From: Amblyomma americanum
Lineage: Eukaryota; Arthropoda; Arachnida; Ixodida; Ixodidae
Assembly: GCF_052857255.1 (NCBI RefSeq)
Contig: NC_135500.1
Location: 161,709,189 to 161,773,188 of the forward strand
DNA length: 64,000 nt
Reading direction: 5' to 3'
Numbering within the stretch: the first letter of the stretch is position 1; every line of letters starts with the position of its first letter. This document shows positions 49,100-58,679 of this stretch, in pieces. Below the pieces are notes generated by a model. The model saw nothing but the letters and a program-made list of their open reading frames with translations. It was not told where the DNA came from and did no database searches. A program made the position numbers and the translations under genes.

Positions 49100-50748
49100 A
49101 CTGCATGTGCCACGACTCGAGTAGAAGCGTCCTGCGCGGGTTAGCTAAGGTTTCCAGTACAATAGTGCCGTCGAAGTCAATTCGGTGGTCGTATGCCTTG
49201 CAGTGTTCGGCCACAGCGCTGCACTGACGGTTCATTTGTCGGACGTCCGCTTTTTGTTGCCTCATTCTTTCGGCGATGTTATTCGTTTCCCCTACGTACG
49301 GGGCCGGGCAGACCGAGCAGGGGATTTTTTATACAGCGCCTTGGACCCTTTCTTTTGGGCGACGGTCTTTCGGGCGGGTTAGAAGGCGTCCGATGGTGGT
49401 AGTCCGTTTGTGCGTTGTTAGCACCCCTTCGTTACCGAGAATGCGAGCCAGCGTCTCGCTCACGCCTTTCACGTATGGAATGCAAACACGTTTTCACTTC
49501 TGGCGTGTGTTTGGGAAAGGAATAGAGCTGTTTTGTTTTTGTTTTTTTTGTTTTTCGTTTTTAGGTGATGCGTCGGATGAATGAACTGGGGTACCCATTT
49601 TGTTGGAGATCGAAGACTACTCAGATGCTCTCTTTTTTGTTTTTTTTTTCATGTAAAAAACATATGCTTTTTACTCTCTTCAATAAAGATGTAATGACAG
49701 ATGCCTTATGGGGAGTGGGATGGTTCGAGTTGATATGGGGGTACCGTCCTGTGTGGGTGGCTTTCCTTATACCGGGGACCGCAAGCCTTTGTCGTGCAAG
49801 CCGCCGCGGTGGCTGAGTGGCTATGGCGCTCGCCTGCTGGCCCTAAAGACGCAGGTTCTATCCCGGCCGCGGAGGTCGAATTTCGATGGAGGCGAGACTC
49901 TATAGGCCCGTCTAGTGTGCGATGTCAGTGCACGTTAAAGAACCCCCGGTGGTCGAAATTCTCGGAGCCCTTCACTACGGCGTCTCTCATAGCCTGAGTC
50001 GCTTTGGGATGTTAAACCCCCATAAACCAAACCAAACCAAACCAAACCTTTGTCGTGCCTTGTGAGTGTAACGTCGGGAAAAGGCAGACTGCCCTGCTGC
50101 TCACTTAAACTGTAAATTGTATGGCCGCTTCAGCTCAATTAAGATGGGTTAGGAGGTTTTCCATTGCTGACGTTTTCACCAAACCAAAGCATTAGTCTAC
50201 ATATCGAAGAAACAACTTTGGCTTGGGATTAAAGTAGTAAGCTCCCGGCTTTCGACATCTTCTATGGTTAAATTAGCCATTGCGACTGGTATCGAAGCCT
50301 CCATGGCACTTCCGGCTGTTTGCTTGAAAAATCCTCCTTTATACGTGAATTAGGTACTTTGAAGACAGAAATCAAGAAGGCGGCAGACCTCATAAGCGCT
50401 GAGTGGTGTTCTCTCGTGCAGGGTTTGGTCGTTTCGGAGTGAGCGGTGAGCAACAGACACAGCCAGGGGCACTGGAACTCTCGTGAATAAAGACCCCACG
50501 TCAAACGAGACCAGGCTTTCGTCTTCCTCAATCGTCACGTCCGAGACAAGTTGCACGATGTGTCCCGAATGCTGCACATGCGTGGGTGTTCTGCCGGAAA
50601 GCGGCGCTAGTACATTGTGAAGGTAATTGGAAAGACATCAGAGAGGAGATAGGGTGAAGTCCACAATTGGCCGCAGTGGGATATCATGTTTGTGAATTCT
50701 AGGAAGCCCGTAGAAGCTTGGGACAGCCATTTCTGGAGATGAGATGAT
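49100..50748 (-). pseudogene. Penelope-like element, minus-strand copy, both ends truncated
   Basis: Read on the minus strand from 50748: FYGLPRIHKHDIPLRPIVDF (RT block before motif A), then [23 protein letters not shown] (motif A region, about 50500-50560), then motif B-like ASIPVAMANLTIEDVE near 50270. Then LRYVD and a stop where the catalytic YVDD should be (about 50190-50205). The RT is therefore dead. A SINE interrupts the connector at 49798-50046. The GIY-YIG endonuclease lies at 49100-49600, with its C-terminal ~50 residues missing. The sequence is closely colinear with the plus-strand copy (51640-53020). Plus-strand frames at 49185-49584 are shadows of it. Confidence 0.9.
49798..50046 (+). 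mobile_element. Ruka-like SINE inserted in the PLE
   Basis: A box TGGCTGAGTGG is at 49810-49820 and B box GGTTCTATCCC at 49854-49864. The body has GTCAGTGCACGTTAAAGAAC and GGTGGTCGAAATTCTCGGAG, followed by a short CCAAA repeat tail (about 50022-50046). The 12-bp target duplication CCTTTGTCGTGC flanks it (49786-49797 and 50047-50058). The plus-strand PLE copy carries the same site once (GGCACGACAAAGG at about 52337-52349), an empty-site control. Confidence 0.95.
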
Positions 50749-50868
50749 GTTTTCTTTTGAGTCTATACGCCAAGACCTCGCCATCGAGTCCATGCGGCTT
50801 GTAAAGCGATATATCAGCATCATGAATGGTATTGATGTCTTCCGGACTGATCTCGACTTCAACTAGAC
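50749..50868 (-). other. Unassigned open segment between the two PLE copies
   Basis: On the minus strand this stretch is open in one frame for about 39 codons (VEVEISPEDINTIHDADISL, then YKPHGLDGEVLAYRLKRK). It begins right after TTTTTCTTGCAG, a good splice-acceptor-like sequence ending at 50869. It does not match the PLE part expected here, judging by the plus copy. It could be a host exon fragment, foreign flanking DNA or chance. Confidence 0.3.
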
Positions 50869-50884
50869 CTGCAAGAAAAATGAC

Positions 50885-52570
50885 GTGATACCAGAGAGTC
50901 TTCGCCTCAAGCGACCGGTAACCACTCCAGAGGGCCTACGGCTGGTTTCCACAACGAACCAACGCCTACTAAGTGCACGGATACACAAGTGTCATTCTGT
51001 TCTCCGAAATAAAGGCCTGGACCGGTTCTTCACCTGCCTCCAACTAGAACACAGGATACCTAAGCTCTTCCCCTGTGTGCACACCTTTGCCGAAGAAACT
51101 GCCGCCACTGTAACCATCAAGCATCTCACATCCAAAGAAAAGGAACTGTTTGCCCTACAAAAGAGGAAACACAAACAACCGGATCCCCCAAACCTCTGGC
51201 CTCATAAAGAGCATCTCTTCCCGTCAGCTAACCCGGCATGAATCCTTGGTCCTCGCAAAAGGACATGGGTTCAACATGTCATCGGTTCCCGTCCTTCCAA
51301 AACTTGTCGCGGCTGTCGAGGACGCTATCGAGCATCTGGACAAGCGACTGGTGCCATCGCCAAGGTACCCGCCAAACGTCCCAGTAACCTGTCGCCACTG
51401 GAACGAAAGGCCCTATGGGGCCTTCGAGACGACACCGTCATCGTCGTGCTCCCTGCCGACCAGGGCAACTCAACGGTGGTGATGGGCCACCGCAACTACG
51501 AGTATAAAGCCTCAGCCCTGCTGAGGAGTGGGGCATATGAGAAGATACCCAAGGATCCGGCTTTAACCACTCAAACAAATCTCAACAAAATTCTAGCGGA
51601 GATATTTAAGAGGCATCCTGATTTCAAAAGGCTTTACCTCCACCTGATCTCCAGAAATGGCTCAGCCCCAAGCTTCAACGGGCTTCTTAAACTTCACAAA
51701 CCTGACATCCCACTGCGGCCAATTGTGGACATCAACCTATCTCCTCTCCGGCATCTTTCCGACTACCTTCACAAGGTACTAGCGCCACTCTCTGGCACAA
51801 CACCCACGCATGTACAGCCTTCGAGACACTTTGTTCAACTTGTCTCGGACGTGACGATTGAGGAAGACGAAAGCCTGGTCTCGATTGACGTGGTGTCGTT
51901 ATTCACCAGCGTTCCAGTGCCCCTGGCTGTGTTCGTTGCTCACCGCTCACTCTAAAACGACCAAACCCTGCACGAGAGAACACCACTCAGCGCTTATGAA
52001 GCCTACCGCCTTCTTGATTTCTGTCTTCACCGTACCTATTTCACCTATAAAGGAGCATTTTTCAAGCAAACAGCCAGAACTGCTATGGGGGCGTCGATAT
52101 CGCTCACGATGGCTAATTTAGCCACAGAAGATGTCGAAAGGAAAGCCGGGAGCTTACTACTCTAATCCCAAGCCAAAGTTGTTCCTTCGATATGTAGACG
52201 ACTGGTTTGGTGTGGTGAAAACGTCAAAAATAGAAAACCTCTTAACGTACCTAAATTCAACTTAACCGGCCATACAATTTACAGTTGAACGTGAGCAGCA
52301 GGGCGGTTTGCCTTTTCTCGACGTTCTACTCACAAGGCACGACAAAGGTTTGCGCTTCTCGGTATACTGAAAGCCAACCCACACTGGACGGTACCTCCAT
52401 TTCAACTCGAACCATCCTACTCCCCAAAAGGCATCTGTCATTACATCTTTATTGAAGAGAGTCAACAGCGTATGTTTTTCACATGACAAAAAAAAAGCTA
52501 GTACATCTGAGTAGTCTCCGATCTCCAACAAAATGGGTACCCCAGTTCGTTCATCCGACGCGTCACCTAA
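50885..52570 (+). pseudogene. Penelope-like element, plus-strand copy: N-terminus and RT
   Basis: PLE reverse transcriptase related to telomerase, split over several frames. The N-terminal helical part is 50885-51241. A LTRHESLVLAKGHGFN segment (about 51210-51275) matches the conserved L...E..VL.KGL.F block. The frame 51446-51955 holds LPADQGNSTVVM, LLKLHKPDIPLRPIVD (about 51687-51734) and motif A SIDVVSLFTSVP (about 51880-51918). Motif [19 protein letters not shown] lies at 52047-52100. The catalytic YVDD is intact at 52191-52202. [17 protein letters not shown] follows (about 52302-52352), a typical PLE connector. At least four frameshifts and stops separate these blocks. Confidence 0.92.
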
Positions 52571-53164
52571 AAACGAAAAAGAAGAAAAAACAAAAACACC
52601 TCTATTCCTTTCCCAAGCACACGCCAGAAGTGGAAACGTGTTTGCATTCCATACGTGAAAGGCGTGAGCGAGACGCTGGCTCGCATTCTCGGTAACGAAG
52701 GTGTGCTAACAACGCATAAACGAACTACCACCACCGGACGCCTTCTAACCCGCCCGAAAGACCGTCACTCAAAAGAAAGGGTCCAAGGCGCTGTATACAA
52801 AATCCCCTGCTCGGTCTGCCCGGCCTCGTACGTAGGGGAAACGAAGAACATCGCCGAAAGAATGAGGCAACACAAAGCGGACGTCCGACAAATGAACCGT
52901 CAGTGCAGCGATATGGCCGAACACTGCGAGGCATACGACCACCGAATTGATTTCGACGGCGCCATTGTACTGGAAACCGAAGCTAACCCACGCAGAACGC
53001 TTCTACTCGAGTCGTGGCACATTCAACAGACACGGAAGAATGTTAATCGCTCCCTGGGGACACTTCCCTCTTCATACATCCATGATTTGCAGCCACTGAC
53101 CCGTAAGTCTTCTACACGAGAGCTTAAAAGACCAAGCTGCGCCTCGCCCGTAGTCACACTGTGA
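52571..53164 (+). CDS. Penelope-like element GIY-YIG endonuclease domain (open frame)
   Basis: This frame is open for 197 codons, from just after a stop at 52568 to TGA at 53162-53164. It begins with CIPYVKGVSETLARIL, the linker seen before the endonuclease in PLEs. Counting from the GTG at 52655, the GIY-YIG fold shows AVYKIPC (Tyr48), CSVC (52-55), SYVGETKN (59-66), the conserved Arg of ERMRQHK (69-74) and the catalytic Glu of LLLESWHI (119). All the key residues I can check are present. The domain nicks DNA to prime reverse transcription. There is no ATG start, because it is the C-terminal part of one pol frame. As the RT half is frameshifted it is unlikely to be expressed as a working protein. 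Confidence 0.9.
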   Translation, partial: KRKRRKNKNTSIPFPSTRQKWKRVCIPYVKGVSETLARILGNEGVLTTHKRTTTTGRLLTRPKDRHSKERVQGAVYKIPCSVCPASYVGETKNIAERMRQHKADVRQMNRQCSDMAEHCEAYDHRIDFDGAIVLETEANPRRTLLLESWHIQQTRKNVNRSLGTLPSSYIHDLQPLTRKSSTRELKRPSCASPVVTL

Positions 53165-53195
53165 AGGGACCGAGCCGGTCCCGAAACTTCGTGTT
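53156..53195 (+). ncRNA. Possible decayed hammerhead ribozyme at the PLE 3' end
   Basis: CTGTGAA (53159-53165) is followed by a perfect 7-bp stem GGGACCG/CGGTCCC with loop AGC (53166-53182) and then GAAAC (53183-53187). A hammerhead has CUGANGA, stem II, then GAAA, so order and spacing fit, except that one A of the first core is missing. A tiny stem III (AC...GT) may follow. PLEs are known to carry hammerhead motifs. Stem I is not convincing, so this is a candidate remnant only. The core overlaps the endonuclease stop codon. Confidence 0.4.
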
Positions 53196-53199
53196 TTTT

Positions 53200-53672
53200 A
53201 AAAAGCAACCTGGTTGGCGTCTTTTATCTTTCTACTAAAATAGTACCAACATTTCTTTTACTATACGGAGCGGTTGCGGTGTTCAAGGAAACTTGCATAT
53301 GTTAACCTCCGCAAAGGCGTGCGGGCTATAAGGCCTCCGCAGAGTCGGGCTTCGTGTTATTTTCGACCTCGTGTTATACCTTAACAGATGTAGCTTTCAT
53401 GTATTTTTGCTTACGGCACATTTTTGTGGTACATATAATAAAGCGAAAGCTCCACTACGCAATGTTTCGCTACGGTCATCACCTGCCGCCGCATTACCTT
53501 CAACTGGAGGAGCGCCGAAGGTGTGGCAGGACGTCATGCCACGTGATGCGCCGCCGCAGTCGTTGTGCTGCGCGCTGAACCCCGCATCCCCCGATTTGGT
53601 CACATCACTAACCGCGTGACTCGCCGTTCTCCTAATAATGAGACGAAGCAGCTGCTCAAGGTCAGTTTCGGC
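53200..53672. other. No recognised gene
   Basis: The sequence becomes CpG-richer from about 53440. The 178-codon minus frame 53397-53933 lies opposite the frame described next and has no motif. Confidence 0.35.
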
Positions 53673-53942
53673 ATGAAGGAGAGCGCGGCGGGCAGTGTGG
53701 TCGTAACGCCTGCAAGAACCGTGTGCTATAAACAGCAGGCTGAGTTGGAGCAGCCTGCAGTTGTGGCTTGTCGGGCTGCGGTGTTCAAGAGAAAGCGAGG
53801 AGCTAGTCGCACCAAAGAAGCAGCCGAAACAGTGCAAGAACGCGAGCAACGACTCGCTAAGCGGCGGATGCAAGCCAGGAAAAGGCGTCAGAGGAAGAGA
53901 TTGGCCGAAGCTGTTATCTGCCAATGCTTCCACTCGGTCTGA
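53673..53942 (+). CDS. Unidentified basic ORF (89 aa from first ATG)
   Basis: The open frame extends upstream to 53565, but the first ATG is at 53673. The C-terminal half is strongly basic and probably helical: KRKRGASRTKEAAETVQERE, then QRLAKRRMQARKRRQRKR. The pattern of Arg/Lys with spaced Glu resembles basic helical (for example STPR-like) repeats, but one partial unit is too little to assign. No introns or promoter could be identified. It could be an exon, part of a repeat, or chance in a CpG-rich segment; an opposite-strand 178-codon frame is equally open. Confidence 0.3.
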   Translation: MKESAAGSVVVTPARTVCYKQQAELEQPAVVACRAAVFKRKRGASRTKEAAETVQEREQRLAKRRMQARKRRQRKRLAEAVICQCFHSV

Positions 53943-53949
53943 CTATGTT

Positions 53950-56690
53950 CAGAAATGTTAAACGACAGCCATGCTTTTAAAAGCCTGTACATTGAATAAC
54001 AAAGTCATATCACTTCACTTCAGCTCATGCAAAAGTTTTTAGCCATGAAGCAATAAATGAACAACTTTTCTCAACTCACATTACACGCATAGAATCTGCT
54101 ACGCCGTATGCAAGAAAAACATTCTAAGGCCTTGAATTTTAAAACCTTAAAAGCACTAAGCAAATATACAGGTTCGGTCAAAATTTCCAGGCCGGAATGT
54201 CTGCTTAGAGCAGTATTGTCAGGCAATAACGACACCCGCGAAGCTCAAAAGGTCTGAAGCATCATCCTGACCTCTGACAACCTTAATAGCTTTATTGGCA
54301 TCTTAAGATGTAAAGCAGACCCTGTGGCCTGGGAACTTTCGGCCAACCCTGTACCTCAACGCAAAAAAAGTACGTAGAAACGAAGACAAGATATCAGCCA
54401 AAAATAGCGTATTGTTGTCGCTGAGGAGAGCTAATGCAAGAAAACTTTTTAAGTAATCGAACGTTGTGTTTAATCAATCTAGATCTAGCGCCAGTTTCCC
54501 TATCACTGCTTTTTTACCATTGCTGGTGGACATTTGTTCCTAGTTATTTAAGGCCAGCGTATCTGCTTTTAGTGCTTCTTTCGGTTCTCACCAAATAATG
54601 TCATATCATCGTGAATTCGCACAGCTCTAACACGCCGATCGTCGGTACTATCGGTCACTTAAGAGAACAGCAGATATATTATGTAAATTAGGTCGGCCTT
54701 TTATGCTAGCGTCGAGTCATTGCCAAGACAGTGTCTGTAATTTTTGACGCAGTAATTTTTTTACACAAAGTGCCTTGGTGGAATCAGCGCGCAAAATGTG
54801 GTATCCTGTAGCCCCTTGGGAGACTCCGTGAAGAAATTTACAGAATATTAATGTTTCTTCAGCAGCTGGCTTTTCTTCTCAGGGTCAGTTGCTTGATTTT
54901 ATGAAGGGAAGTGGGGAACCGCGTTTTATCAAATTCTAACTGCATCAAACTCCCAACCGTAGGTAGCAACATTGAAGAGGATATTTAATTTTTAATCTTT
55001 AGGTATTGCGTTGTAAAGGTATCCTAAGATGATAGGGTGTGGCTTCCACTGGACTGCCTACTTTAATAGCGAAAATAAGCATCTACAGTGAAGACTACGT
55101 AAATTGGAAAATGAACTAAAATATTATAACAAAAATGAGCACGTAGAGTGTAGACCACACGATTTTGGACACTAACCCATATTCTACAAAATTTGACCTC
55201 ACTTCGAGGCGACCAGTGACAAAGAAAATATGATAATAAACTACCATCTACGCCCAAAAAGACATCTTCACTCAAAGTAACAAGAAGAAATATCGCCAAA
55301 AGAAAATGACCTAGAGCCATGGCGTTAAGTAAAACTGCTATGTAACAGCATGCCTGCAGCTTTCCTTTAGCCAGAGTTGCTTGCAGAATCACGTTATGCC
55401 AAATAGTCGCCTCGCACTTCAATTACTTTCTGCATTCCGACTCTAAGGTCGATACAGGACTGTTCTCATTGCACTGCTATTACGACTAGTAGTATATGAG
55501 TCAAATTCTTGTAGTCGGGTAAACGACTGGTGTCTCTCTTTTTTTTTTGTCATTAACTGAACGCCACCAGCACATGTGTCGTACGTTGTTTGCATACCTC
55601 TGTTCATTCACATTCTGGATTAAACATTTCCCACTTCTTTTTCCTTCACGCTCCTTTTGAGCAATGACCTGATGCCAAATGACTTAAGTTTCAGTCTAAG
55701 TCCCTATAAGCCCACGTCTGGGTATACTTTCAGGAAAGTCGATGGCGAGCTTTTCTGCAATACTTTTTCGATAAGGCTATTCAGGGACTTGTTTGGAGAA
55801 GACAGCACGTGTTTCCTATGTCGCCTTGAGATTTTCAATTCCATATGCCGCACCATGCGTACTTGTTTGAATTTTTTCTCTCTTAAACAATACGCGCGCA
55901 ATTCCATACGTGGCCAAATATTACCCCCCACCCCCGTCCCAGACACACACACACACACCTTCCCCCGCGCTAACAGTTGTAACATCGTTTAAAGCACCTC
56001 TTTCTGGTTCCACATTCTATCCGCATCACGGGCACTCAATACCTGACTATTATAGGCTGGCGTTGACAGATCACTTTACTGTGGTGGTGACGTGCAAATG
56101 TACCATCAGGCAAGACTCCGCAAGAAAACTCGTGGCACGCACAGCATAGCTCACACTTGCTGTGTTGCTGGCGCTTCATATTTAAATCGCCTCGCGCCTG
56201 CTTTGCGTGCCACGGAAAGTTTAGGCTGCTTCCCGACCTTTTGTTCAGAAGGAGGGTGCTAATGAGAAGGCTACTTAAATATTCAGCCAGCGCCTGCGGC
56301 CTAACTTCTCACGGCATTGTTCTCCGAAGCTTGTACTCGATAGCGTCCGTGGAAGCGGGATCCGCCCACATTGTTTCTAGTCCACGTGACTCCGTAGTTG
56401 CGCCTTAGATGTTCGTTAGTGGCGGACGCAAAGAGGGAAAGAAGATGCACGCCCTTTCCTGCTTTACTCACGAAGTCAAGCATAGTAAAGGGAAGTGCGC
56501 ACTTTTCTACTGAGCCCGTGATGTGCTGGGGAAAACTCCGCTTTTCGCGAACTTCCTTGGAAGCTCCAGCACAGCTTTTTCGAAGTTTGCTTCTAAATCT
56601 AAGCGGGCACTTAGGAACCTTGCCCAGAAGTGGCACTAAGGGCATAATAAGCAAACTCTCTCATAGTAAAAAACTAAAACTGAGTTTAGG
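53950..56690. other. No recognisable gene or repeat
   Basis: Short frames with hydrophobic or random composition (longest 55063-55422 -, 119 codons). A small CA repeat follows a C-rich tract at 55925-55957. Confidence 0.4.
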
Positions 56691-56700
56691 CGTCTGCAAA

Positions 56701-57090
56701 GAGTGCAGGTGAACTGCTTATTTACATTAAGACTCTTCAGAATGCTGCCCGTAAACCGAGTTGTGGGTGCACGAACAGTATGAGCTTCAAACATACTGCT
56801 GGTAAAAAAAAAGGAAATAACTGCCACAGGCATGTAATGCGAAGATCTCTGCCAAGAAACACCCTTTATTATATATCGTAACTAAATGATACGAGTTGCA
56901 GAAAAGCTTTACATAGTGCAGATCAAATGGAAGGCCAGGTTGAAGCAATGCGAAATGGAATATAGCTGAAAATATTACAAAAACAACACTCATTATTTTG
57001 AACGAAAGTAGAAAACGGGGATGTTCATGTTACAGACTTTTTGGCTCCCAAAAAAACCTGAATACGAACACTCAAACGCAACTTCAATTC
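56701..57090 (+). repeat. Dispersed ~390-bp duplication, copy 1
   Basis: The segment from TGCAGGTGAACTGCTTATTT to the GGCTCCCAAAAAAACCTGAA region is colinear with 58057-58443: shared GCCAAGAAACACCCTTTATT, GGAAGGCCAGGTTGAAG (copy 2 GGAAGGCCAAGTGGAAG) and ATTTTGAACGAAAG. Divergence is scattered with small indels, so the duplication is old. The sequence has no recognised family and does not encode a conserved frame: copy 1 has stops where copy 2 is open. Confidence 0.85.
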
Positions 57091-57094
57091 ACAC

Positions 57095-58056
57095 CAGCAG
57101 CAGTGTTCAGAAAGGTTTTTGTTTTGTGCTTTTACCAAACGCTTTGACATCGTTTACATGTTTTCGGCGTGTAGTGTTCGCCGTTGACCACTCACTGACG
57201 GCGTGGGAACAGTCGGTGCCCTAGGCATGCATAACGACAACTGGGCAGATTGAACTCTCATCACGCCGACTTTAGCTGGTGTGCTTGCTGCATCAGCACA
57301 TTGTGCTTTTCAAGGTGCGTCTGCTGCGCACTCTTCCAACTGTCCAAAGGAAAAAAACAAATTGAGCTGTGAGGAAAAACATACATAAAGTAACTTTAAC
57401 GCAGCAACGCAGTTGCGGCGGTAAGGAAAACTGCGACAGATTTTTTATCCATGGTCTTTTTTCATAAGCTGCTTCTTCAAACAACAGCATGCACACTTGC
57501 GGTGGGGAGTAGAGAGCGTCGGGCGTGTCTTCCCTGTACTCTCCTCATTACCGTCCCTTCTCGTAATGCAGATAGATGCTCGTCCTCCTATTTCTTAGCT
57601 ATAAATGGCGAACGCAACTTTCACAACGAAAGCTCTGTCCCTTACTGTTTATCAGCAGCACCCGGTGCAATGTTTTACTGAAATCGGTTCGCGGCACAGA
57701 TCTTTACGGTGTCACCACTAGGCACGTGTAGCGTAAGGTAAAGTATGACATCACGGCGCGGAGGTGTGACGGGTTGCTCCAGGTCCAGAACGCGACTCAT
57801 AATCCCTGTGAAGGACACAGTAGAATGGGGCGTCTGGAATCCACGTATTTATCTTTTTAAATCACAAAGAATGTTTTTCATTGAATGCCGCATATCTATA
57901 AAGGCATGCATTATTTCATCCGCGAATAGATGTATACGTGACGTGCGCATACCTGAAAGGAATGCAGTGTTATCTTTTAAAGAAAAAGAAGCTAGAGTGT
58001 ATTTCTATGACAAACAGCACAAGCGTGACTGTACCCATTACAATGCAGAGCAAAAA
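57095..58056. other. No recognised gene
   Basis: This contains the start of the longest frame in the window (57745-58320 +, 191 codons), which I reject as a gene because its second half is the duplicated repeat and is broken in the other copy. Nothing else is recognisable. Confidence 0.4.
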
Positions 58057-58443
58057 CCGATGCAGGTTGACTGCTTATTTACCTTAAGGTGTTTCAGAAC
58101 GCTCCCCGTAAACCATGGGGTGGGTGCACAAACAGTGCGAGCTTCGAAAATACTGCAGGTAAAAAGAAGAAATAACCGCCACCGAAATGTAACTCAACGA
58201 TATTCGCCAAGAAACACCCTTTATTCTATAGTCGAATTAATTTATATTCGTTGCAGGAATGCTTTACACAGGGAAGCTCAATTGGAAGGCCAAGTGGAAG
58301 GAATGCGAAGTGAAATATAGCGCAAAATATTACAAAACACAACGCTCAATATTTTGAACGAAAGCAGGAAACGGGGATGCTCATGTTAAGGACTTCTTGG
58401 CTCCCAAGAAAACCGGAATAGAATCAATCAAAGTAAACTTCCA
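58057..58443 (+). repeat. Dispersed ~390-bp duplication, copy 2
   Basis: Direct-orientation copy of 56701-57090, about 1,355 bp away. A Ruka-like SINE begins about 30 bp downstream. Confidence 0.85.
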
Positions 58444-58470
58444 TGTCCATGTGAACGTAACAAGGTAATC

Positions 58471-58675
58471 ATCGCCGCGGTGGCTCAGTTGTTATGGCAC
58501 TTGGCTGCTGGTCGCAATTCGATAGAGGAGAAATGCTAGTGGCACATGTACTGAGCGCTGTCAGTGCACGTTAAGAAACCCCAGGTGGTCGAAATTTCCG
58601 GAGCCCGTCACTACGGAGTCCAATGTGGCCTCAGTCGCTTTGGAATGTTAAATACTCTAAACCATAAACTAAACC
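58471..58675 (+). mobile_element. Ruka-like SINE with B box deleted
   Basis: CGCCGCGGTGGCTCAGTTG carries the A box (58491-58501), followed by GGCTGCTGGTCGCAATTCGAT. The stretch that should hold the B box is missing, so the head jumps to the body (GTCAGTGCACGTTAAGAAAC, GGTGGTCGAAATTTCCGGAG). It ends in AAACCATAAACTAAACC. Loss of the B box should prevent pol III transcription. No clear target duplication was seen. Confidence 0.85.
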
Positions 58676-58679
58676 GCAG

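Noticed and set aside
49185..49584. Plus-strand frames over the minus PLE endonuclease
   Set aside because: They are antisense shadows; the minus strand carries the GIY-YIG reading.
53397..53933. 178-codon minus-strand frame
   Set aside because: GC-rich sequence with few stops; it is antisense to an equally open plus frame and has no recognisable motif.
57745..58320. Longest open frame in the window (191 codons, plus strand)
   Set aside because: Its C-terminal half is the ~390-bp duplicated sequence, whose other copy (56701-57090) has stops in the same frame. Composition shows no protein features and no motif is recognised.
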